Assembly: GCF_012295525.1 (NCBI RefSeq)
Contig: NZ_CP051167.1
Location: 1,674,001-1,738,000 of the forward strand
Direction: 5' to 3'
Length of the DNA: 64,000 nt
Source of the DNA: Oxynema aestuarii AP17
GTDB taxonomy: Bacteria; Cyanobacteriota; Cyanobacteriia; Cyanobacteriales; Laspinemataceae
Part shown: one piece after another, positions 54,367 through 62,518 of the stretch
Numbering within the stretch: the stretch's first letter is position 1
Layout: the number at the start of each line of letters is the position of its first letter
The notes under the pieces: model-generated
What the model was told of the DNA's origin: nothing
Database searches by the model: none
The model's input: only the letters and a program-made list of their open reading frames with translations
Program-made: the position numbers and the translations under genes

Positions 54367-55515
54367 TTATAATTCCGATTCGTTTAAAAACCAACGATTC
54401 TCCAACGCTTCGAGTTCGCCTTCTTCTTTTAACTTCAACAAAATGCGATTGATGCGTTCGCGATAGGGACTGCTTTCGGGGAAAGCAATGCCATATTGTT
54501 GTTTGGCAAACAGACGACCGACGACACGAAAATCCGGGTCGCGTTTGGCACGATAAAGTAAGGTAGGGGCGTCACTGACCACGGCTCGAATTTTTTGCTG
54601 TTTCAGGGCTTGATAAGCGGCTTCGCGGGTGGTAAATTCGACTAATTGAATCGGACGCGATCGCAAGTACGAAGCGGAGGTCGTGCCTTCAATTGCGCCT
54701 ATTCTGTGTTGATATAAATCATTGGGACCTTCGATGCGCGATCGCATTTCCAAGGAGGCAATGGTTGCGGTAAAATAAGCAAATACAAAAATCGCCGCCA
54801 TCATCCAAACGATCGCGATCGCCCGTCCGATAACTGACTGGGGACATTTATCGCCATATCCCACGGTAGTTGCGGTGACAAACGACCACCAAAACGCCTC
54901 CCAAATCCCGGGAAAATAGCGTTTAGGAAACATTTCCGGGTTGAGACGGCGCTCGAAAAACCAGAGTAAATGAGCGGAAACCAAAGCCGCACCGAAGACG
55001 ACGGCAAACGCTTGTAAAGTGGTGCTGGAAAAGAGATAACTGGAAAAAATTTGGATAGGATTGATAGGCCGATCTAAAACTAAAATTCGCAATCCGGTTT
55101 CGTAATAACCGTGCGAAAAATCGATCGTTTGTTCTCGTTGGGCGGTAATTGTAATTCCGGCGATCGCCGCATCGACTTCTCCTGATTCTACGGCTTCTAA
55201 AACGTCGGCGACGGAATCAAAAACGACGAATTCCGACTCGCCAATTTCCAATTCAGTTTCGATCCGATCCCACAGTTCGATACTGTATCCGACAGGTTTT
55301 TCCGAGATTTCATCGACAAAAACAAACGGTTCGAACACGTTCGTCCCGACTTTCAACGATTCGGCGACACCGGGAAGACATCCCCAGAGTAAACTACCGA
55401 AAATAAGAACACTAACGATCCAGGGTCGAGAAGTCACGGTATAGCTCGATCGGTTGAGGACGACAGGGAAGAGGAGTTGTAAGTGAGAGAAAGGTAAAGG
55501 CAGGAGCGGCGTCAA
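54367..55515 (-). CDS. GluR0-like ligand-gated potassium channel
   Basis: 382 aa. An N-terminal hydrophobic segment (about 32-50) is a signal or anchor. The periplasmic ligand domain of solute-binding type is split: S1 (about 53-150: FEPFVFVDE, GYSIELWDRIE, VDAAIAGITITAQREQTIDFS) and S2 (about 270-382: IGAIEGTTSASYLR, YGIAFPESSPYRERIN). Between them is a two-span pore with the K+ filter TVGYGD near residue 215. This is the architecture of prokaryotic glutamate receptor channels (GluR0 of Synechocystis), where amino acid binding opens a K+ channel. Ligand not determined. The start could be later; the first 30 residues precede the signal segment. Confidence 0.88.
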   Translation of the reverse strand: MTPLLPLPFSHLQLLFPVVLNRSSYTVTSRPWIVSVLIFGSLLWGCLPGVAESLKVGTNVFEPFVFVDEISEKPVGYSIELWDRIETELEIGESEFVVFDSVADVLEAVESGEVDAAIAGITITAQREQTIDFSHGYYETGLRILVLDRPINPIQIFSSYLFSSTTLQAFAVVFGAALVSAHLLWFFERRLNPEMFPKRYFPGIWEAFWWSFVTATTVGYGDKCPQSVIGRAIAIVWMMAAIFVFAYFTATIASLEMRSRIEGPNDLYQHRIGAIEGTTSASYLRSRPIQLVEFTTREAAYQALKQQKIRAVVSDAPTLLYRAKRDPDFRVVGRLFAKQQYGIAFPESSPYRERINRILLKLKEEGELEALENRWFLNESEL

Positions 55516-55572
55516 AGCGAGGGCGATCGCCTAATGTTTCTCAATATTTAGTCCTAATAGTGAGAGCGTCAT

Positions 55573-56658
55573 TTAGGGAGTCGAAGATCGGGCGGCTTTT
55601 TCCAGGGAATCGCGCACCAGCTTGGCGAGGCGATCGCTACTGTCGGGAACGGCCAATTGCCCGGCATTTTCGCTCATTTCCACCAAGATTTGCGGCTGGT
55701 TCAACCATTGCAAGACTTGCGCTTTTAACCTGTCCGCCGTCAATTCAGCTTGGGGGTAAACCACGGCGGCCCCGGCTCGAGCAAATCCTGCGGCGTTGAC
55801 CGATTGATGGTCTTCCGCCGCAAAGGGAAAGGGAATCAGCACCGAGGGAGTGCGCGTCACCGCTAATTCGGTCAGGGTTCCGGCGCCAGCGCGAGAAATG
55901 GCTAAATTCGCCCGTTGAAATAAGCCCGCCATATTGTCGTAAAACGGGAGGGAAAGATAGTGAGGATGCTCGAAACTGTTGGCGTCCGGGTCGTTTTCTC
56001 CGGTCTGATGGACGATCCAAGCTCCTGCATCGAGCCAAGCGCTGGCGCACTGACGCACCAGTTGGTTGACGGCGACGGCCCCTTGAGATCCGCCGACGAC
56101 GGCGATTAAGGGAACCTCTGGCGGGATCGGTAGATCGAGGGGAGTGGGGGTTAAAAAGGTTTGGCGCACGGGAGTACCGACCCAGACGACGCGGGCGCCT
56201 GGTAAGTAAGAGCGAGCGTGTTGGAAGCCGACGGCGACGACTTCGCACCAGCGACTGAACCAGCGCGTGACTTTACCGGGTAAGGCGTTGGATTCGTGGA
56301 GGATGACGGGTAAGCCGAGGGAACGCGCGGCGAGGATGGCGGGTGCGGCGATGTAACCGCCTGTGGTGAAGACGCCGTTAAAGTGACCGCGTTGGAGCAA
56401 GCGACGGACTTGGAAGGTGGAGGCGAGGAGGCGAGCGAGGATTTTGAAGGTTCCGAGTCCGAGGCGGGTTTGAAAGCCTTCGACGGCGATCGTGTGGAGG
56501 GGATAGCGATCGCCGATCAATTGGGTTTCCATGCGGTGGGGGACGCCGAGCCATTCGATCTGATAGTCGCTCAGTTGCTCGGCAGTGGCGATCGCGGGAA
56601 ATAAATGACCGCCCGTACCACTGGCGGCAATTAACAGTTTAATCGGTTGGTTGCTCAA
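55573..56658 (-). CDS. murG: UDP-GlcNAc:lipid I N-acetylglucosaminyltransferase
   Basis: 361 aa. MurG adds GlcNAc to lipid I on the inner face of the membrane to form lipid II. GT28 family: N-terminal AASGTGGHLFPAIATAEQL (glycine loop), FTTGGYIAAPAILAARSLGLPVILHESNALPGKV, C-terminal VVGGSQGAVAVNQLV and the UDP-GlcNAc site SRAGAGTLTELAVTRTPSVLIPFPFAAEDHQSVNA. Full length, active-site residues present. Its partner genes are not in the window. Confidence 0.95.
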   Translation of the reverse strand: MSNQPIKLLIAASGTGGHLFPAIATAEQLSDYQIEWLGVPHRMETQLIGDRYPLHTIAVEGFQTRLGLGTFKILARLLASTFQVRRLLQRGHFNGVFTTGGYIAAPAILAARSLGLPVILHESNALPGKVTRWFSRWCEVVAVGFQHARSYLPGARVVWVGTPVRQTFLTPTPLDLPIPPEVPLIAVVGGSQGAVAVNQLVRQCASAWLDAGAWIVHQTGENDPDANSFEHPHYLSLPFYDNMAGLFQRANLAISRAGAGTLTELAVTRTPSVLIPFPFAAEDHQSVNAAGFARAGAAVVYPQAELTADRLKAQVLQWLNQPQILVEMSENAGQLAVPDSSDRLAKLVRDSLEKAARSSTP

Positions 56659-56934
56659 GAGTAGGGAGTTCTCCTAGGGCTGAAATTCGGTTGAGTTGAG
56701 ATCGTGAAGGTGAGAAGCGTTCGGGGGGCGACGCCGTGCGCACTCCCACTTTAAAAGCGAGAGAACCGGAAAATCAAGAGCGATCGCCCTGGCGGAATTT
56801 CCCGGACGCCAGAGAGATTTTGCTATGTTTTGCAAGGAATTCGGAGTAGGGACGGTGAAGAGATCCCATAGGATCGGTTGAAATCGCCCCGGCGATCGCC
56901 GATCTGGCCTTCTGTAGTTTTGACACGAGTTGCG

Positions 56935-57825
56935 ATGCGTAATTTCCCCCCTGTTCCGGCTCTGAGCCTCACCGTGCGCGATCTCGGCCAGATCGCGCGA
57001 TCGCCCCTTTTGCGTTGGCTGCGCTGCCGTTCGCTCGCTTCCGTACTGTTGAGCGCGACCTTGTGGACGGCGGGGGGAATCGGGCCGCAGGCGATCGCCA
57101 CCGCGTCCCCGCAGCAAGTTCCGCCGACCCTGACCAACTTAATCCGGCAAATCGACGGGGCCGCCAACCGTCAGGATCTCGGCAGTTTGTTGCAATTTTA
57201 CAGCCCGCGCTTCACCCATTCCGACGGCTTGACTCGGGAGACCCTCGCCGCCGCTCTCACTCGCCTGTGGGAACGTTACCCAGACCTGGACTACCGCACC
57301 CGGGTCGAATCCTGGGAAGCGGTGGATAATGGCTTTGAAGTGGAAACGGTGACGGAGATCGAGGGAACGGGGATGTCGAGCGATCGCGCCGTGCGCCTGA
57401 AAGCCACCTTGCGATCGCGCCAGCGCTACGAAAACGGGCAAATGGTGCGCCAAGATCTGCTCGCGGAGAATACCGAGGTCACCTCCGGGGACAATCCCCC
57501 CGAGGTCAAAGTCAATTTACCCGACGAAGTGCGCGTCGGCGGACGCTATAACTTTGACGCGATCGTTTTGGAACCGTTACGCGACGATTTGCTGTTAGGA
57601 TATGCGATCGACGAACCCGCGCGGGCCGATCGCCTTTTAAACCCTTCTCAAGTGCAATTACAACCCCTTGCGGCGGGGGGGATTTTCAAAGTCGGTCGAG
57701 CCGGGGCGATCGAAGATAGTCTCTGGATTTCCGCCGCCTTGTTCCGTCACGACGGTTTGAGTTTGATCACCCGCCGCCTGCGGATTCTAGAGCGCGGCGA
57801 TCGCAACAGTCATTTGCCCTTGTGA
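56935..57825 (+). CDS. Secreted or membrane-anchored NTF2-like protein, C-terminus set by an IS remnant
   Basis: 296 aa from the ATG at 56935; the frame is open from 56878. An N-terminal hydrophobic stretch (LASVLLSATLWTAGGIGPQA, about residues 33-55) suggests export or anchoring. Residues about 65-160 (LIRQIDGAANRQDLGSLLQF, YSPRFTHSDGLTRETLAAAL, LWERYPDLDYRTRV) have the cone-shaped nuclear transport factor 2-like pattern. The second half (LPDEVRVGGRYNFDAIVLEP, LLGYAIDEPARA) is of unknown type. The TGA stop at 57823-57825 lies in the GTGAC end of the IS200/IS605-like remnant that follows, so the natural C-terminus may have been changed. Function unknown. Confidence 0.7.
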   Translation: MRNFPPVPALSLTVRDLGQIARSPLLRWLRCRSLASVLLSATLWTAGGIGPQAIATASPQQVPPTLTNLIRQIDGAANRQDLGSLLQFYSPRFTHSDGLTRETLAAALTRLWERYPDLDYRTRVESWEAVDNGFEVETVTEIEGTGMSSDRAVRLKATLRSRQRYENGQMVRQDLLAENTEVTSGDNPPEVKVNLPDEVRVGGRYNFDAIVLEPLRDDLLLGYAIDEPARADRLLNPSQVQLQPLAAGGIFKVGRAGAIEDSLWISAALFRHDGLSLITRRLRILERGDRNSHLPL

Positions 57826-58008
57826 CGTACTCCCGACGCCGACCGCTTAGGCAGTACGGCGCGGGCTTCTCCGCCCAGACCGTTTGGATCTGGGTTTCGC
57901 GTTTTTGAGTGAGGCGACGCCCAACCGCTCTCTAAAACTTACTCAAACTTAATCATTTGATGTTTAGTTCCTAGCTTGGATCTTCCGAGACCTTTCCATC
58001 ACGCTTGC
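57822..58008 (-). mobile_element. IS200/IS605-type right end with omega-RNA-like structure (element 1)
   Basis: Read on the minus strand after the TnpB fragment stop, the sequence reaches GAAGCCCGCGCCG, then CGGCGTCGGGAGTACGTCAC ending at 57822. CGCCG/CGGCG and CCCG/CGGG can pair, the conserved terminal fold of IS605-like omega RNAs that ends just before the guide. The adjoining guide position would be in the 3' end of the NTF2-like gene. Confidence 0.65.
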
Positions 58009-58131
58009 TTACACGGCTGAGCTCTCCGCGTTTTCTACATTAATTGCCGCATTTAAGTCACGATCTATGGAGGCGTGACAGCTCGGACAATCATACTGTC
58101 TTTTGTCCAGGGGCATTTTTTGTCGGTGAAT
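58009..58131 (-). pseudogene. TnpB C-terminal fragment (element 1)
   Basis: Forty codons on the minus strand: IHRQKMPLDKRQYDCPSCHA, then SIDRDLNAAINVENAESSAV and TAA at 58009. CPSC is half of the TnpB zinc finger and DRDLNAAIN is the third RuvC motif. Everything N-terminal is missing. The break lies exactly where the start of the next, oppositely oriented TnpB gene begins (58130), so one element was cut by a deletion or by arrival of the other. No activity is possible from this piece alone. Confidence 0.8.
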
Positions 58132-59356
58132 GTTCAAGGCGTACAAATACCGCATCTATCCAACCCACGAGCAACAAGCGACTTTAGCCAAGAGCTTTGG
58201 TTGCGGTCGTTGGTATTGGAACTATGCGTTAAATTTGTGCCAAGAGACTTATCGATCGACCGGAAAAGGTCGATCGAGGGGTGATCTTCAGGGATTATTA
58301 CCCGCCCTCAAAAAGGAATACCCTTGGCTTAAAGAAGATGTCTATTCCCAATGCTTGCAAGTCGTGGCGTTGAACTGATCGACCGCTTATCGAAACTTCT
58401 TTGAGAAACGGGCAAAATTACCCCGATTCAAATCCAAGCAGGGAAAGCAATCTATCAGTTACCCTCAAAATGTTAAGTTTGAGGGAAATTACATCAAACT
58501 GCCTAAAGTTGGGTTAGTGCGTTGTCGTCAGCATCGAAGTTTTGAGGGAAAAATCAAAACTGTAACCCTCTCCAAAAATCCAGATGGTAAATATTATGCT
58601 TCAGTTTTGGTAGAGGGTAAAAAAGAACCTCCCTTTCTCTCAACTGAAGGAAAAGCCATTGGCATTGATTTAGGGCTGACCGATTTTGCGATGACCAGTG
58701 AGGGGTCGAAATATAATAATTCCAAGCATTTTGATAAACACGCGCGCAACCTAAAAAGAAAACAGCAAAAACACGCTCGAAAAAGGAAAGGCAGCAACAA
58801 CCGCAATAAATCGCGGGTAAAAGTTGCTAAGATTCACGCCAAAATAAGTCGCTGTCGTGAAGATTTTCTCCACAAGCTATCCCGTAAGATAGTGAACGAA
58901 AACCAAGTGATTGTGGTCGAATCCCCCCTAACCCCCCTTAATAAGGGGGGAACTAAAGGGGGGATAGGCATGGTTCGCAATCACCAACTCGCCAAAGCGA
59001 TTAGTGATGTCGGTTGGGGGATGTTTTGTACGATGTTGAAGTACAAGGCTGAATCAGAAGGAAAAGTTGATCTAGAAGTCGATCGATTTTTTCCTTCCTC
59101 TAAAACCTGCCATGTATGCCTCAATCAAATCAAAAGCTTGTCTCTTGATGTAAGAAGCTGGACTTGCGAACATTGCCAAACCCATCATGACAGGGATATC
59201 AATGCCGCCATCAATCTCAAAAATGAAGGCTTACGGATATTAGAGTTAGGGACTAGCTCTACTGCCCTTGGAGGGGATGTAAGACGAGGTGGTAGAACTT
59301 CAGTTCTATCTAGCGCAGTCCCCAGTGAAGAGGGAAGCCGCTATTGTAATCTTTGA
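58130..59356 (+). pseudogene. tnpB: TnpB (IS200/IS605 OrfB) gene with an internal stop (element 2)
   Basis: TnpB is the RNA-guided nuclease ancestor of Cas12. The frame starts FKAYKYRIYPTHEQQATLAK and reads to an in-frame TGA at 58376-58378. It then continues without shift as STAYRNFFEKRAKLPRFKSK to the natural end. RuvC I GIDLGLTDFAM, RuvC II VVVE and RuvC III DRDINAAINLK are all present, as are the zinc-finger Cys pairs CHVC and CEHC. Between RuvC II and GMVRNH a palindromic repeat encodes about 15 extra residues (SPLTPLNKGGTKGGI). One stop and the insertion make it likely inactive unless TGA is read through. The left end is missing. Confidence 0.88.
58921..58965. repeat. Palindromic CCCCCT/AGGGGG element inserted in the tnpB RuvC region
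   Basis: Nested palindromes: outer ATCCCCCCT (58921-58929)/AGGGGGGAT (58957-58965), inner CCCCCCTTA (58932-58940)/TAAGGGGGG (58942-58950). Length 45 bp, a multiple of three, so the frame is kept. It resembles the intergenic elements at 9893 and 41628. Confidence 0.85.
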
Positions 59357-59375
59357 TTCAATAGCGGTAGTTCAC
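59300..59375 (+). ncRNA. Omega-RNA-like 3' end of element 2
   Basis: The end of tnpB and the following 19 bp contain AGTGAAGAGGGAAG, then CCGCTATTG/CAATAGCGG (9-bp stem) and TAGTTCAC ending at 59375, with GTGAA/TTCAC also able to pair. This is the arrangement of IS605-family omega RNAs, where the scaffold overlaps the tnpB 3' end and the guide follows TTCAC. The 5' boundary is an estimate. Confidence 0.65.
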
Positions 59376-59409
59376 GGCGATACATCGAACAGCAAGACTC
59401 CTCCGATTC

Positions 59410-59444
59410 GGGAAATGGAGGGGCATCGAACCCCTCCATTTCCC
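59410..59444. terminator. 14-bp perfect hairpin downstream of element 2
   Basis: GGGAAATGGAGGGG (59410-59423)/CCCCTCCATTTCCC (59431-59444), loop CATCGAA. Very stable, no T run. Lies between the tnpB and pntB ends, so it may block convergent transcripts. Confidence 0.6.
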
Positions 59445-59450
59445 CTGGCT

Positions 59451-59505
59451 CTCATCCCGACGCTCACCAAGCACGGTTAGAGCGCGGGGCTTCCCGCCGA
59501 GAAGC
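59451..59505 (-). mobile_element. Third IS605-type right-end remnant
   Basis: On the minus strand: GGCGGGAAGCCCCGCGCTC, 14 nt, GAGCGTCGGGATGAG. The order CCCCG-CGCTC...GAGCG-T-CGGG copies the pairing pattern of element 1 (CCCG-CGCCG...CGGCG-T-CGGG). No tnpB sequence remains next to it. Confidence 0.5.
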
Positions 59506-59566
59506 TAAGTGAGGAGATCGCGGAAGCGTCTCTTCAGGAGAACCGCTCGCCCCAGGTGCTCGAAGG

Positions 59567-60973
59567 TTAGAGCTGTTTGACTTCACCGACGAGTTTGGTC
59601 ACCACATCTTTAGCGCTGCCAAAGAGCATCATGGTTTTGTCCTTATAGAACAAGTCATTTTCAATTCCGGCGAAGCCCGTACTCATACTGCGCTTGATCA
59701 CGATCGTGTGATTCGCTTTATCCACGTCGAGAATCGGCATTCCGTAAATGGGACTGCTGGAATTTTCGCGAGCTGCGGGGTTGACGACATCGTTGGCGCC
59801 GATGACTAAGGCGACATCGGTTCGCTCGAATTCGCTGTTGATATCTTCCATATCGTAGAGTTGCTCGTAAGGCACGTTGGCTTCGGCGAGCAGTACGTTC
59901 ATGTGGCCCGGCATCCGTCCGGCGACGGGGTGAATGGCGTATTTGACCTCGACGCCGAGACGTTCCAACTGGTCGGCGAGTTCGCGGACGGCGTGCTGTG
60001 CTTGAGCGACGGCCATCCCGTAACCGGGAACGACGACCACCGATCGCGCGTAACCGAGCATCATGGCGCTTTCTTCCGGGTCGATGCTGTGGACGACGCG
60101 ATCGCCCGTGGTGCCACCGCCACCGCCTGCGACGGTTCCTTCTCCGGTTCCGAAGGCGGCGAACAGGACGTTAGTCAGCGATCGGTTCATCCCCTTACAC
60201 ATAATCACGGTCAGGATGATCCCGGAAGCGCCGACTAAAGCCCCGGCAATAATCAACATGTTGTTCATGACCACGAACCCGGCAGCCGATGCGGCCAAAC
60301 CCGAGAACGAGTTCAACAGGGAGATGACCACAGGCATATCGCCGCCGCCGATGGGGATCACGAACATCACCCCGAGAACGAGGGAGATGCCGACGAGGGT
60401 GAGAAAAATGGGGGTATTGAGCGGGTTGAGGCACAGATAGACACTCAACGCCAGGAAACCGCCGAACAGGGTCGCGTTAAACGGTTGTTGCAAGGGGAAG
60501 ACGATCGGGGAGCCACTGACGAGTCCTTGCAGTTTGGCGAAGGCGACTAAGGATCCGGTGAAGGTGACACCGCCAATGAGGACGCCGAGGAGGACGACGA
60601 GGGTGGTGTCGATGCCGGGGCTTTCCAGGCTGCCGAAATAGCGCCAGAATTCGCCGACGGCGACTAAGGCGGAGGCGGCACCTCCCAAGCCGTTGAAGAG
60701 GCCGACCATTTGCGGCATGGCGGTCATTTCGACTTTTTGGGCGGCTACGGCGCCGATCCCCGAACCGATGGCGATGCCGAGGAAAATCATCGGGTAGTTG
60801 AGGACTTTGGCATCGAGCAGGGTGGCGACGATCGCCAAGAGCATCGCCGCCGAGGCGATCGTGTTACCGGATCGCGCCGTCGCCGGAGAACTGAGTTTTT
60901 TCAGACCGACGAAGAATAAGGAAGCGGCCACCAAGTAGCTCAACTGAATGCCCGTTGGGATCAGGTCGCTCAT
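59567..60973 (-). CDS. pntB: NAD(P) transhydrogenase subunit beta
   Basis: 468 aa. Proton-translocating transhydrogenase subunit with about nine membrane segments (residues 1-265: ATLLDAKVLNYPMIFLGIAIG, GLFNGLGGAASALVAVGEF, VTFTGSLVAFAKLQGLVSG). The NADP(H) domain follows (about 290-468), with VPGYGMAVAQAQHAVRELAD and AIHPVAGRMPGHMNVLLAEANVPY, then NDVVNPAARENSSSPIYGMP and KRSMSTGFAGIENDLFY. Complete set of motifs. Its start ATG overlaps the pntA2 stop by 4 bp, so translation is coupled. Last gene of the pnt operon. Confidence 0.96.
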   Translation of the reverse strand: MSDLIPTGIQLSYLVAASLFFVGLKKLSSPATARSGNTIASAAMLLAIVATLLDAKVLNYPMIFLGIAIGSGIGAVAAQKVEMTAMPQMVGLFNGLGGAASALVAVGEFWRYFGSLESPGIDTTLVVLLGVLIGGVTFTGSLVAFAKLQGLVSGSPIVFPLQQPFNATLFGGFLALSVYLCLNPLNTPIFLTLVGISLVLGVMFVIPIGGGDMPVVISLLNSFSGLAASAAGFVVMNNMLIIAGALVGASGIILTVIMCKGMNRSLTNVLFAAFGTGEGTVAGGGGGTTGDRVVHSIDPEESAMMLGYARSVVVVPGYGMAVAQAQHAVRELADQLERLGVEVKYAIHPVAGRMPGHMNVLLAEANVPYEQLYDMEDINSEFERTDVALVIGANDVVNPAARENSSSPIYGMPILDVDKANHTIVIKRSMSTGFAGIENDLFYKDKTMMLFGSAKDVVTKLVGEVKQL

Positions 60974-61263
60974 GCTTTCACCTCTTTCTTTTTGAACATT
61001 TGCAACATGCGATCGGTCACCAAAAAGCCACCGACGACGTTAATCGTGGCGAAGACGACGGCAATTAAGCCGAGAATGACGGTGACGTTCCAATCTTTAT
61101 CGCCTGCGACGATCAAAGCGCCGAGAATGGCAATTCCTGAAATGGCATTGGCGCCGGACATTAAAGGGGTGTGCAAGGTGGGCGGAACTTTAGTAATGAC
61201 CTCGAACCCGGCAAAGGTGGCCAGGACGAAGATAAATAAGGCAGAAATCAAGGCTTCTGTCAT
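60970..61263 (-). CDS. pntA2: NAD(P) transhydrogenase subunit alpha part 2 (membrane part)
   Basis: 97 aa from the ATG at 61263 after GGAGAATTGAG. Three hydrophobic segments (ALISALFIFVLATFAGFEVI; SGANAISGIAILGALIVAG; VILGLIAVVFATINVVGGFLV) and VPPTLHTPLMSG match the membrane portion of PntA, which is a separate gene in cyanobacteria and Rhodospirillum. The C-terminus ends FKKKEVKA. ATGA overlap with pntB. Confidence 0.93.
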   Translation of the reverse strand: MTEALISALFIFVLATFAGFEVITKVPPTLHTPLMSGANAISGIAILGALIVAGDKDWNVTVILGLIAVVFATINVVGGFLVTDRMLQMFKKKEVKA

Positions 61264-61360
61264 TTCACTCAATTCTCCTGTGGACGAGGGGGAGGCGTAT
61301 CGCCGGAGGCGATCGTCGGATCCCCTCAAAACTTCATTGAGGCAACAACAAACGTTCGAT

Positions 61361-62500
61361 CTAGCAACTCACGCGATCGAGGGCCTCGCGCACTCGGGCA
61401 TTGCGAATTTCACCGCCCGTGGTGACGCAGGTGTTATCGATGATGTCGTCTTCAAAATTCAAGTTGACTTCGGTCTTGTCGATCAAAATCTGCAAGAAGG
61501 TCAAAATATTTTTGGCGTACATTTGGCTGGCATGGACGGGCATCGACGAGGGCAAGTTGATCGGCCCGAGGATGGTCACGCCATTGACTACTACATCTTT
61601 CCCGGCTTCGGTGCAGGCGCAGTTGCCGCCTTGTTCCGCAGCTAAATCGACGATGACCGCACCGGGTTTCATGCGGGCGACCATTTCTTCGGTCACCAGT
61701 AAGGGGGCTTTTTTCCCGGGCACTTGGGCGGTGGTCACCACCACGTCGGCCCCGGCGACGGTTTCGGCGACCAGTTCTTGAGTGCGTTTTTTCGATTCTT
61801 CCGAAATTTCTTTGGCGTAGCCCCCTTCGGCGACGGTGTCTTCGTCGAGTTTGATTTCGACGAATTTCGCCCCGAGGCTTTGCACTTCTTCTTTGACGGC
61901 GGGACGGATGTCAAAGGCTTCGACGACGGCGCCCAGACGGCGGGCGGTGGCGATCGCCTGCAAGCCTGCCACGCCAGCGCCCATGACGAAAACTTTCGCC
62001 GGACGAATGGTTCCGGCGGCGGTGGTCAACATCGGGAAGAATTTCGGCGCGGTGGCGGCGGCGAGTAAGACTGCTTTGTACCCGGCGACGGCAGCTTGGG
62101 AGGAAAGCACGTCCATACTCTGGGCCCGACTGGTACGCGGGATGGTCTCCATCGCAAAGGCGGTGACCCGGCGATCGGCTAATTTTTGAATGGTTTCCGG
62201 CTTCCCTAACGGGTTGAGCAAGCTGATGACGATGCTCCCTTCGTTGAGGAGGGAGATTTCTTCGTCTTTCGGAGGAGCCACCTTGACGACGATCCCGGCT
62301 TCGCCCCACAATTTGGCCTTGTCATCATATATGGTTGCCCCAGCTTTTTCGTAAGCTGCGTCGGAGAAGAAGGATTTCTCTCCCGCCCCAGCTTCGACGC
62401 CCACTTCGAGTCCTTGTTTGACTAATCGAGCCACGAGATCGGGGATTAAACCTACCCGGCGCTCGCCGACTTCGATTTCTTTTGCTAGCGCAATTTTCAT
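61361..62500 (-). CDS. pntA1: NAD(P) transhydrogenase subunit alpha part 1 (NAD-binding part)
   Basis: 379 aa from the ATG at 62500, preceded by GAGGAAA. It binds NAD(H) on the cytosolic side. Alanine dehydrogenase/PntA N-terminal domain: AKEIEVGERRVGLIPDLVARLVKQGLEV (read in parts AKEIEVGERRVGLIP), GAGEKSFFSDAAYEKAGA, the Rossmann motif VFVMGAGVAGLQAIATARRLGA and the RQD-loop-equivalent region of part 1 type I (AQSMDVLSSQAAVAGYKAVL). No membrane segments. First gene of pntA1-pntA2-pntB; a 97-bp gap separates it from pntA2. Together they couple the NADH to NADPH transfer to the proton gradient. Confidence 0.94.
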   Translation of the reverse strand: MKIALAKEIEVGERRVGLIPDLVARLVKQGLEVGVEAGAGEKSFFSDAAYEKAGATIYDDKAKLWGEAGIVVKVAPPKDEEISLLNEGSIVISLLNPLGKPETIQKLADRRVTAFAMETIPRTSRAQSMDVLSSQAAVAGYKAVLLAAATAPKFFPMLTTAAGTIRPAKVFVMGAGVAGLQAIATARRLGAVVEAFDIRPAVKEEVQSLGAKFVEIKLDEDTVAEGGYAKEISEESKKRTQELVAETVAGADVVVTTAQVPGKKAPLLVTEEMVARMKPGAVIVDLAAEQGGNCACTEAGKDVVVNGVTILGPINLPSSMPVHASQMYAKNILTFLQILIDKTEVNLNFEDDIIDNTCVTTGGEIRNARVREALDRVSC

Positions 62501-62518
62501 TCGACTTTCCTCTTGCAT

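Noticed and set aside
58517-59356. Independent short gene starting inside tnpB
   Set aside because: Same frame and continuous similarity with the upstream part show it is the rest of tnpB after the TGA.
59410-59444. Possible tRNA 3' half, because the minus strand reads GGGGTTCGATGCCCC
   Set aside because: The stem is a simple 14-bp perfect hairpin; no anticodon arm or D arm can be found around it.
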